Under the pieces are notes generated by a model that saw only the letters and a program-made list of their open reading frames with translations, ran no database searches and had not been told where the DNA came from. Both the position numbers and the translations under genes were made by a program. Below, one piece after another: positions 22,153 to 32,200 of a stretch of 64,000 bases of DNA. Each line of letters begins with the position of its first letter. Position 1 is the first letter of the stretch. This DNA comes from Auriscalpium vulgare (Eukaryota; Basidiomycota; Agaricomycetes; Russulales; Auriscalpiaceae): assembly GCA_019915015.1 (NCBI GenBank), contig JAHBBC010000011.1, positions 434,001-498,000 on the forward strand. Reading direction: 5' to 3'.

Positions 22153-24364
22153 TCAATACATGTCCCAGCTATACTGGTCCGCGGGCAACTCCCGATGAAG
22201 CTGAGGGGCGTAGTCTTTCCCTGGTTGGGCCGCCAGCCAGTCACCATCTTCCCAGTCGTTCTCAGACTCCTCAGTGTCAGCATCCTCCTGGACGGCATCG
22301 GCACGACTCGAACCGGGCATCTTGCCCCTCTCCTGGCGCTGCTTCCTGCGCGCGGCACGTCTGCTCAACGCAGCCTCCACCAAGTCATCCAGCTCGTCGT
22401 CCTGGACGAACTCGAACGGCCGCGTCGGATCTGCTCGCCTCTTGCGCTCCTCGCGCCTGCGCACCTTCATGCGCCGCCGGTCCTCCCAGAACTCCTCCGC
22501 CGCGTCAGCGGCGTCTTTGTCGCGCGTCCACCCGGCGCCGCCAGCGGGCTCCAGACCGTCAACGACGGGCGGGAGGTGGCCCGTGTCCTCGTGGCTCCCG
22601 AGCAGGTCGGCTTCGCGGATCATGCGCAGGTTCCGTAGGACGCGAGGCTCCGCCTTGAGACGGCGCAGACGCGTGTCGCGGGTCTCGATCGCAACGCCGT
22701 CTTCGTCGTCGGCGTAATCATAGCCCAGGAATGCGCCGTGTGCGTATTTGGGAACCCGGCGGCGGTGAGGCGCCTGTGCTTGAGGTCCGGGTGCCCCAGT
22801 TTGAGATGCGGGCGGGGGTATGTGGCTGGTTGATGCGGTTGCAGGTGGTGGGTTGTGGCTCGTCGGTGACGCCGGCGGCGGCTGCATATGGTTTGCCGAT
22901 GCGGTCGCAGGAGGGGGATCATGGCTAGACGCGGTCGCGAGCGGGGGGCTCGCGGGGGGCGGGACGACCTGCGAAGAGGGCGGTGGCGAGGACGGCTCGT
23001 ACAAGTCGGGTAAAAAGACAACATGCTGACGTCTCAGGGGCGCGCGGACTCTGTTGCCGGGCTGTGCGGCAGGCGGAGGCGGAGGCACGGCCGCCGGAGC
23101 AGGGGAGGATTGGCCGGGATGCGAGGGAGGAGGCGAGGAGGACGGCGAGAAGTCAGGCAGCGGCGGCACTTCCTCGACGACTGAGTCGAAGCGAAGCCGT
23201 TTGATGGAGGGAGCGGACAAGTCGTCAGCGGCGGACCCATCGTCGTTGGAATCAACTGAGAACGCGCGTTTCTTGGATTGGCCGGGGCTGCTACTGGCGT
23301 GCACGGGGCTTGCGCGTTGCATATCGAGCGAGTGGCGCGAGGGTGAAGACGAGACTGTCTGATTGATTGGAGAAGAAGCTGCTCGGCGAGCGGGTCCGCC
23401 TTCTTCAGCGTCGGATCCATCGTAGTGCTGGTCGCGACCAATGACGAGCCTAAATGGGGGTGAGTCACTACTTGTCGAGCCAGAGCACGTGCAGCGTACT
23501 CAGGCGGTGAGACAGTGTTGAGATCGTCCCCTGGTACAAGGCTCTTCTCGTGGACAAGTTCGAATGCGCGCGACGCAGTTCCATCACTTCAGTGGTGAGG
23601 TCAGTACGGACGCGAACGAAGTGTCAGACTGTGAGAGCTACTCACCCGCCGACCAGCAGTGCCCCGACGCCATCTATACTATCGTCCGATTCGTATTCCA
23701 ACATAACTGGGTTTCTGCCCTCGCGAACTGCCCTCTTCGCATTGCGCTCAGCCTTATCTTCGAGGAGGAGCATGGCGGTAGAGTCCAGGGCCGACGCGTT
23801 GTTACCTAGCTCGTCGTAGTTCTTCTTTTCCTCTACAATCTCTGCGAAGATGATGGCCGCCTCCTGCGCGGCTTGGCGGAGGACCTCCTCGGCTGCGGCG
23901 ACCTCTTTGCGGATGACGTCTCGCTCGTCCTGAAGAGCCTTGAGCCTCTTATCGAGCCAAAGAGGGTCGGGAGAATGCTTTGGAGGGTGACCTGTGTCGA
24001 TGGGGGGCTCGGTGTGGTAGTTGGCGCCATTTAAGAGGGAGGGGCTGGGCGAGACGTCGGGGACGGGCTTTTTTGTATTAGGCTTGCCGCGCTTCGCCCG
24101 ACTGTTGCTCTGAAGTCGCTCATCAACATCGACGACAATCAAGCGGAGTGAGCAGTGCAACAGACCTGCGTGCGCGACGGCGCAGATTCCTTCGGCGCAG
24201 TCTTCTGGGAGGACTTTCGTGCGGATCGGCGGGTCGGGGCCATGGCAGTCAACGCTAAATGCACAGATGTGGAGGTCGCTGGATGATGCAGATGATGGTG
24301 GGGTCGAAGGCAAGGGCGATAAGAGTCGAGGGAGCTTAAGAGACGAACACGCCATGTTGTTCAT
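22153..24364 (-). CDS. Large unknown protein, coiled-coil N-half and disordered/basic C-half
   Basis: Two long minus-strand frames appear to be one gene. The first (ATG 24364) has SRAKRGKPNTKKP, then a strongly helical region KRLKALQDERDVIRKEV..RQAAQEAAIIFAEIVEEKK likely to form a coiled coil. It is followed after an intron by a short helical exon (ELRRAHSNLSTRRALY). The second begins LVIGRDQHYDGSDAEEGGP after a TTTAG acceptor near 23452 and continues to 22153 through Pro/Ser-rich low-complexity repeats, KKRAFSV and IKRLRFDSV (NLS-like). Its C-terminal region is charged (RLRRLKAEPRVLRNLRMI; RRRMKVRRREERKRRADP) and ends DQYSWDMY. The middle splice junction could use more than one donor, and two separate genes remain possible. 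No family recognised; a nuclear structural or chromatin role is only a guess. Confidence 0.55.
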
Positions 24365-25057
24365 GTGCTTGGGCCGGAGGACAGGCCACAGCGTACCGAG
24401 TGTCCATTGTCCGTCGGGGTTCCAATAGAGCTACGGCCCTTGTCTCTGGCAAGCTTGGGCGACCAACTGTGAGCCTGATTCAAAGCATACGTGAGTCAAG
24501 CGTGACCTAGCAGTCGCCGGTGCATACATGGATCCAAGCTCGGTGTGAGGTGGCAAACTTCCGTAGCGGCCTGAGACTCAGAGCGCCAACTAGTGGGGGC
24601 ATTGGCACGTGACTTTGCTGCTCGGGATCTGGAAGGATACGGGCTTGCTTTGCCTGCGAGACTTCAAAAATCTGGCGGTCGAAGCTCCAACGGACAAGCA
24701 TTGACTTGAGCATGGTGGCATTGAACGTGTACCCAAATTCGCGTGCTCCGATTTCTCGCTCGTGTTCCGATACTTCGCTTGCCTTTTCGCTCTCGCAATT
24801 CTGGGAAGGCGACGGACGACTCCACATCCGCAGCTAAGCCGTAAACGCGTAAACATCCGTAGGGAGGTCGGCAAACGCTTGTATTACACGGCAAGAGGGA
24901 TTTAGAATGCAAAACGAAGGTCAATATGCACATAAGATAGTCGAACGTCAATCCACTCTCTGCGTTCGTTCACAGTACACGCGTACCGTTGTCACTTCCC
25001 CTAGATGTCCAAGATACAAGATCAGATCATCCATCCACACCGCGCAGACGATACAAA
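24365..25057. other. Intergenic, no gene seen
   Basis: This is the region upstream of the coiled-coil gene and downstream of the 7-TM gene (both leftward). The short overlapping frames have no recognisable features. Confidence 0.45.
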
Positions 25058-26589
25058 CTACACACTGAGACTCGCTTGCTCCACGTCCTCCATTTCCTCC
25101 ATCTTGTATGACCCCTGCAGCCCACTGAGGTCGCTCAGCGCAACGCCCGACATGCGCGCCGTGGGACTGCCCTTGCTAGAGCTCGTCCTGAAGGCGCTGG
25201 TCGTGCCCGTGCGCATGCCGGGCCGGTGCGAAGCGAGGGGGAAGGAGATGGAGCGGGTGACGGCGGGGCGCGGGGCGTCGGAGCTCATGCCGAGCCCAAC
25301 GCGGACGATAATCAGTGAAAACTAGGAAGGGGGATTGAGATGCGCGCGATGATCTGTGAGATAGCGAACGCACCACGACGCCCTGCAGCAGTGAGGGTTA
25401 GCGGGGGTTAATCACGGCTAATAACCTAGAGCGTTTCCTGGAACTTACGATGACAGGAGACGTCTATGGGACAGTCAGGACAGTGGAGCGTCGATGTTAT
25501 GGGAACTGTACTCACAAGGTCAAGGAATATGTTGAAGATGACAGAGTGCGCAGAGTACGTCGCCACTAGCAAGATAAGGGTAGCTAGATATATGGACCCT
25601 GTGATGGAAGGCGCCGGGTTAGTATGTCGGCCAGTAGGCAGCGCAGAAAAGGCGTACCGGACTCAATGAGGATCATCGTGACGTGACTCAAGTTTGAGGA
25701 CACCTTTGTGGCCATGTTCTGGCGTTGCGTCCACCAGATTCGGAATGCGATCAGGCCTGTTCAAATGATGACGTTGACGCGATATGCGGGATACAAGTGC
25801 AAGAGCTTACCCGTGCATACGGCGTTGAGGGCAAGTGTGCAGGAGAAGAATGAATTGGTGACTTGCTCTTGCTTGTCGTTGAAAATGACGTCGGTGCTAA
25901 TGAGCGACATCGTGTAGAGCGAAGCGATCCCGGTACCTAACAAGTCATCAGAGGTCGGTGCGGTGCTACAGAGAAACGACTCACCGCAGTCGGCGACGTA
26001 GAGAAGGACGGGGAGGGCAATCACGATCCATCTTCGGTTCCACACGATGTAACAACGGTACAGCTGAGCGACATAGTGAGCCTTTCATGCAGTTGCGGAG
26101 AGGGATGTCCACTTGCGATGAAAACGTCAGACACCATAGTCTCAACGAAGTAGACTGCCGTCTTCATGACACCAAGAGTCGCCGTTACGTGGGCGTAGTA
26201 CTCGTCGGCTTGGTTGGCACTCTGATTACCCTTGAATGCAAGGACTAGCCGGACGGCGTCGATCACTTGATGCTGCACATTGCGAGGCGCCCCGTCACAA
26301 GGAGGGACAGAGGAACAGTAGGGTAGCAGCGACGTACCCAAGTGATTAGAACGACAAGAGCGAAGCAAACAATGACCAAAGGCACATTGAGGCCAGATTC
26401 GGTTCGGCGCCGGAACAGAACCTGCAGGCAGGCAATGAAAAGTACGATATATATGCCTGTCCATCATATAAGAAAAAGTCAGCATCTCGAAGACAATGCT
26501 TGGAGCGGAAGCAGGCGCTCACCAAAAAAAACGGACTCCAAGCACAATGCTACGATCTCCGCACCGGAAAATGACAGATTCATCGTCAT
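25058..26589 (-). CDS. Seven-transmembrane protein, Agaricomycete expanded family
   Basis: Start MTMNLSFSGAEIVALCLESV (ATG 26589). Joined exons give helices GIYIVLFIACLQVLF, VPLVIVCFALVVLITWHV, a stretch with MKTAVYFVETMVSDVFIVYR, RRWIVIALPVLLYVADCG, FSCTLALNAVCTGLIAFRIWW, LSTALAILLVATYSAHSV and GVVFSLIIVRVGLGM, about seven in all. They are followed by a Ser/Thr-rich cytosolic tail RPAVTRSISFP..KGSPTARMSGV and an acidic end MEEMEDVEQASLSV (stop at 25058). VYRCYIVW and the FRIWW loop are hallmarks of a large 7-TM family in mushrooms that has no established ligand. It does not look like a STE3 pheromone receptor: it lacks the PLPW-type start and the receptor's helix patterns. A receptor-like role is an inference from topology only. 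Confidence 0.82.
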
Positions 26590-28928
26590 GACGGATAGCA
26601 AGTATGGAGGGCTGGAGGAACATGCGACTCGGTGTGTGCGGGTTCATATATGAGCTCGCCCCAACGTTAAACGATGGCACCGCGTGCCTGCCGCCCAAAG
26701 GCCGAGGACACTGTCGCGAGAACGGCGCGAGGGACCAAGCCCTCGCGACGCGGCCTGCATCGAGGAGGGCTCTAGCAGGAAATGGTACGCGACCTGGGCG
26801 CCATTACTCAATCATAACGCGATGAAAGGGAGGCTGCCTGAAAAGAAGCGTTGCCTTCTCAAGTCGGCGCCACGCACCCTTTCATCTAGTTCGGTTAGGC
26901 GCCGATCACACCCAGTATGGAGGCGGGGTGCGCTATCACGGACGGCACACGGGAGGCGGGGGATCCGTTACGCACCGCGCGGTGCAGCGAGGCGGATGGT
27001 TGGAGGGATGTGGAAATATGGAGGCAGCGGCGGCCCTCGTGGTTTGCAGGTCGCTGTGTGCTGGCGATGGAGCGAGGCCGCGTTGCGGGCGCGTCGGTCG
27101 CGCTGTTTTTGAATAGGCAATTCAGAGCACGTCATCCAGTGCGGTCCCCAGGACCCCAGCTGTTTTTTCGTGCCTTCAAATTGCTGCTCGGAAATGAATT
27201 CTGGATGCGGCCACGAAAGGCAACGCCTTTGATTGCATGCTCTCGGGGGTATTATCATAGCGGACCACGTCCTACGACGTCACGTATACCCCAAGACGTT
27301 GGTGTACGCGTAGGTATGTATCCGGCAGCAATAAGTATCTTGGAACGATGCATCAACCCTGTTGCCTAGGGCGAAGTCAACGTCGCCGCCAAGCCGTGCC
27401 CAAGATGAGGTTGAAAGGAACTCACGCGAGCCACGGGCAATCGACGCACCTAGCTCGCTGGCCCCGAACATCGTGCGTTGCGATCCCCGCCGCAGCCTGA
27501 CAGCCGGGTACCCCGCGATCGCCCGCCTTTCGCCAGTTTGGCAGCGCGGGAGCGTGCCTCGTCGCGGCGCCTGAAGCGAGGTAAGACAAGTCGGCGCCAG
27601 TCAGAGGCCCCGCACGGGCCGCACCACCCAGGCGGACCCGAGGTGAGGGACCGACTTGAGGCGCTCTATGTCGACGGCATGATCCCCAGCCTCCGTGGCG
27701 ATGTCTGGACACATGATGTCCGAAGGAAAGTTCGTTACACTTACAGGTGAGAAGTCTTGTCTGAGTCTAGTTGTTATGTATAAGTGCGGTATTAGAACCG
27801 CAGCTGCGAAAGATGGCTCACTGTACGGAAATAACGGGTGTGCTGCGGAGTGAGAAGGGATGCAAGAGTATCCTTAAATCCGATTCCGAAGCACAATGGT
27901 CTTCTTACCTCCGGCGCGCGGGTGGTAAGTGACCACAATCCTAGTCAGAGAGCTAGGCGGGAAGGTATGATAGGCTAGTCAAGCGGCAGGGAGCACCCTT
28001 GGCAGCCATGCATGGCGTCATGTCGCCAGCCGGTTCCCTTGCAAGCAATGTTATCTGGTCGGAAATGTGCACATCAGTGGAAGAAGGCATGCGGGCGCGT
28101 CCAGAGAAGAGAGAAGATGACGGGGAGTTGATGGCGGCGGCGCGAGCACTGGGCAACGTTGTTTGGTTCCTATTGGCGGAGTGCGATGTCGAAGCTGAAG
28201 GAAGTTCGAAGCGCTCTTGAAGAGTCCTGAAGACATAGCTGCGGGGTTAGAGCGCTGGCCTCGCGATGAGCAACATGCCGCCTCATGCCGCTGACTAACG
28301 AGGAGCGGGCCAGTGTAGCCGCGCCCGAAATCACTCGTAACGCTCCTCATGCCAGCATACGAACGTTAGTACCCATGGTACCGTCTTAGCATCCGACGGC
28401 CTCAAAAGGGAGCGCCGCGGATGCAAAGGCATCTCAGTGAGTGAGCGGCCTCATGCAGCGGAGCGCTGACGATTTGCACGCCGCCGCGTGCACCGTTGGC
28501 CACCGCATAAAGACATGCGGAGGCGGAGCAGGCAGCTGTACGACGAATGCTATTGTCGAGGGTCACCTCGGACGTCGATTCCAATAGCATCGGCCGCGGC
28601 GAACCATACGACTGGTCCGATGGATGGCTGAACGTCGTCGTGGCACTCCTGGTCGCAGCCTTGTCCAAAAAAGCCCACCACCGGCCCGTGTGTGACTCGA
28701 CGAATTGCGGTCGCGTCGTCTTGCCCAAAACCCGCGGATGCGTGCAATTGTCTTCGTCAAGGAAGAGAATGATGAGTGTGGTCAAGAGGAAGGTGGGTCC
28801 GATGCTGTGGGCCTACACCGATTAAATATTCGATTGCACGCGCATCGAGTGCAGTGCTAACTATTGTGGTAGGAGGTGGGCTATCCTATCAGCCTCGCAC
28901 GGTACAGGGCGCCGATTGCCGATCGAGG
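26590..28928. other. Gene-poor 2.3-kb region left of the retrotransposon
   Basis: Several 100-150 codon frames overlap on both strands (for example around 26684-27369, 28402-28785), but none has a recognisable domain and composition is even on both strands. Low gene content next to a young retrotransposon suggests a region tolerant of insertions, possibly containing decayed repeats I cannot identify. Confidence 0.4.
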
Positions 28929-28933
28929 CATCG
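28929..28933. repeat. Target site duplication, left copy
   Basis: CATCG immediately before the LTR end at 28934; the same 5 bases follow the other LTR at 34871-34875. Five-base duplications are standard for Ty3/gypsy integrases. Confidence 0.9.
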
Positions 28934-29275
28934 TGGAAGCCGCCGTGAGGCGACAACACTCAGAGGGCGTCCGGAAGCGGGCGCGCGCGAAAGGAACCGA
29001 ATGTGATTGCCGAGATACGTGCTAGCACCGTGATATGAGAGGGAGAGGGAAAAGAGAGACCGGTAATGTACACACCTAGCACCGTGATATGAGAGGGAGA
29101 GGGAAAAGAGAGACGAGCACGACGGCGCTGGCGTGCGCGTATATATGACGAAGCGTGTCGACCGTAAGTAGCGAGAAGCAAGAAAAGAGTCCGTATATAG
29201 TAACGAGCACTCCGGAACGGGTACACGCGTCGGCGTCGCCGGACGCGTGACCGCGCGTAGTAGACCAGGTCTACA
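28934..29275 (-). repeat. 3' LTR of the retrotransposon (342 bp)
   Basis: Identical to 34529-34870. On the element strand it starts TGTAGACCTGGTCTACTACG (with a short palindromic TGTAGACC/GGTCTACT end) and ends GGCGGCTTCCA. It contains TATATA-type motifs and an internal 39-bp direct repeat (29022-29060 and 29076-29114) beginning CTAGCACCGTGATATG on the plus strand, separated by 15 bp. Confidence 0.95.
29022..29114. repeat. Duplicated 39-bp module inside the LTR
   Basis: Two exact copies (29022-29060, 29076-29114) of a 39-bp segment with a 15-bp spacer, purine-rich on the plus strand. The same pair is present in the other LTR at 34617-34655 and 34671-34709. Position in the LTR suggests a promoter or enhancer module. 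Confidence 0.85.
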
Positions 29276-29286
29276 CTCCTCCCCCC
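29276..29286 (-). other. Polypurine tract of the retrotransposon
   Basis: On the element strand GGGGGGAGGAG sits directly before the TG of the 3' LTR and overlaps the end of the gag-pol stop codon region (TAG then the G run). It is the expected primer site for plus-strand DNA synthesis. Confidence 0.85.
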
Positions 29287-32200
29287 TAGGAAGAAGAGCT
29301 CCCCCCGGGGGGATCACGCGCCAGCCACCTGTCCAGGGCGGCACAGTCAGCGAGCTCGCGAGAGGGCAGCCATTGCATGTCCTCATCGCCATAGCCGCGC
29401 CAGCGAACAAGATATTGGACGCCGCGCCCACGGCGGCGTTGATCAATAATCTCGTCCACTTCCCACTCTTCTTCACCGTCCGCGGTGACGACCGGTCCAG
29501 GGCGTGCAAGCGCGCGAGACGGTGCAACGGAGTCGTCGTTGGGCACGAAAGGACGCAGAAGACTGGCGTGGAAGGTGGGGAAGATGCCAGACGTCGCAGG
29601 AAGGTCGAGCGTATAGACGCTGCGTTCAGGGAACGCGCGGACGACAGAGTACGGCCCGTCAAAACGCGGCATGAATTTCGCTACGCGGGAGGCGTCCTGG
29701 GCTTTGTAGTCGCGACGACGGTGATAAGTTGAGAGCATGACACGGTCGCCGACGGCGTATGCGTGCTCGGGCCCGCGGTGACGGTTGGCGGTATCGGCCT
29801 GCAGAAGCTTCGCAGCGAAGAGCGCGTCCTGTGCCTCCGCGAAGTCGACCGTGATTTGATCCATGACGCGTTGTGCAGCTGCGCCATCCGCCCCGAATTC
29901 AGCCGCCGCTGCGTCCGCAGTCGGCTGGAGAAGGGGAGGGATGAGACGCGGTTGACGGCCCATGCGGAGTTGGAAGGGAGAGAAACCCGTGGAGGCGTTG
30001 ACCGTGTTCATGATGTCGAAACGCACGCGGGGCAGGGCGCGGACCCAGCCACGCTGCTGTCGGTCGACATGAAAACGAAGGCACTGGTTGACTGTCTTGT
30101 TTGTCCGCTCGCTGGCGCCGTCAGTTTGAGGGTGGAAGGACGACGACATTTTCAGTTTCACCCCAGTGAGACGGTGCAGCGCGCGCCAGAAGCGAGACAC
30201 GAAGAGTTTGTCGCGGTCAGAGACGATTTCGAGGGGCAGACCATTCTCGCAAAACCAGTGATCGAAAAAGACGGCAGCAAACTCCGGCGCAGTGATGGTG
30301 CTTTTTACGGGCACAAGGCGGACGTCAGAGCCGGCGCGGTCGGTCATGGAGACAATCGTGTCAAAACCAGAATCCGGAGGTAGTGGGCCGATGAAATCGA
30401 TGGCCACGCAGTCGCCACGCGCGTCAGGCACCGAGAGCGGGTGAAGGGGACCGGGCGGTTTGGCGGAAGGCGACTTGTTGCGTTGACATTCGGCGCAGGA
30501 GGCGATGTACCCGAGCTCCAAATCCCGGCGCATTCCAGGCCAGTAGTACGACGTGCGGAGCGCAGCGTAGGATTTGTCCGCACCGAAATGTCCGAGAGCA
30601 TCGTGCGCCAGCTGGAAGAAAGTCTCCCGCAGAGTGGGCGTGCGGGGAACGACCAAGCGCTCACCAATGAAAAGCAGGCCGTCGTCAAGACGGGCGCCAG
30701 GAGCGCTCTCCAAATTCCGGAGCAGACGTGCGCAGAACGCGTCGTCGCTGTAACCGGAGCGAATGGAGTCCAGGAGCGCACGGTCGTGCGAGATCTGGAG
30801 TGACACAGCACAAACAGCGGGCTGCGAGGCAACAGGACGGATGTCGACCTGCGCGAGGCAGACCGCGGCAGCAAAAGCGGAGACAGTCGGCGCCTCGAGT
30901 TCGACTGGGAGACGCGACAGAGCATCAGCAACTGTGTTGTCGGGGCCAGGAACGTACTCGATGTCAAAGTCGTACTGAGCAAGATATTCCTGCCAGCGAC
31001 ATTGACGACGGGAGAGTTCGCGCTGCGTCTGGAAATGTTCCAGTGTGCGGTGATCGGTACGGACGACGAAATGTGAACCGAGGAGGTCCACACGCCATTT
31101 CTGCAACGCGCGGACGATCGCGAGCAGCTCCTTCTCGTGGACTGGGTAATTGAGCTGCGGCCCTTTCAACTGCATAGAGTCGAAAGCCACCGGCCGCGCG
31201 CTTTCCCAGGTGGGACCCCACGAGAGGACGGCGCCAGTGCGGAAATCACTGGCATCGGTCGTCACCCAGATCTTGTTCTCGCCGGGGTTCTGGTGGTCTA
31301 TGGTGGTTAGACACTCCCGGCTGAGAACCAACGCTTTAACGCCATCGAAGGCAGCTTGATGGCTCGGGAACCACCCCGGCCAATCATGCTGAGCCTCCAA
31401 CGTTGTCAGAGGCGTCAGAACGCGCGTCAGTTCGGCGAGCTGGGGGAGGAACGTCGCGATGTAGCGGACCAACCCCAGGAACGCGCGGACTTCTGTCGCG
31501 TTGCGCGGGACGGGCCAGTCCATGATCCGTTCAATCTTCGTTGGGTCCGCTTCGATCCCCCGCCGCGAGATCTCGTGGCCAAGGAAGTGAACAGACTCAC
31601 AGAAAAGCGATGTCTTCTTCAGCGAGCAGTACAGGTGTGCGTCGCGAAGAGTGCGCAGCACCGTGTCGACGTTCCGGACGTGTTCGTCAACAGTCTGAGA
31701 CCAGATGATGATATCGTCCAGATACACATGGCAGATGACGCCGATGTGCTGCCGCAGCGCGGTCGTCATACGGCGTTGATGGGTGCCCGGGGCGTTGCGG
31801 CCCCCCATCGGCATGACGGTCCACTCGTAGAGTCCGAACGGCGTCGTGACAGCGGTGAGGTGGATGTCGTCGGGGTGTACACGCGTCTGGAAAAAGGCGT
31901 TCGTCATGTCCAATTTCCCCCAGATTTTCCCTTTGGCGCAGTCGGCGAGAATATCGTCGACGCGGGGCAGGGGATGAGAATCCGGGACCGTGTTAGCGTT
32001 TAACATCCGATAATCGTTTACCCAGCGCGGCAAGGCACTGGGATCGGACTTGGGGATGATGAACGCCGGGGACGCGTGCTCGCTAGCAGATGGGCGGATG
32101 CGGCCAGCAGACAAGTGCTGATCCAACAGGGTGCGCCATGCGTCGCGATATTTGCGAGGGCAGTTATACGACCTAGTAGCGATCGTCTTGTTCGCGTCCT

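Noticed and set aside
22290..22320. Sequence resembling a tRNA T-loop (GGTTCGAGTC on the minus strand)
   Set aside because: It lies inside the coding frame of the coiled-coil gene and no cloverleaf arms can be formed around it. No other tRNA-like B box was convincing.
25058..26589. 7-TM protein considered as STE3-type pheromone receptor to match the pheromone genes
   Set aside because: Helix content and hallmark segments (YRCYIVW, FRIWW, Ser-rich tail) fit the large mushroom 7-TM family rather than STE3, and the distance to the pheromone genes is 12 kb with a retrotransposon between.
26684..27369. Plus frames of about 145 codons in the gene-poor region
   Set aside because: Low-complexity Arg/Gly/Ala sequence with competing minus frames; nothing recognisable.
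29763..30383. 206-codon plus-strand frame and other plus frames inside the retrotransposon
   Set aside because: They are antisense shadows of the integrase and reverse transcriptase coding sequence.
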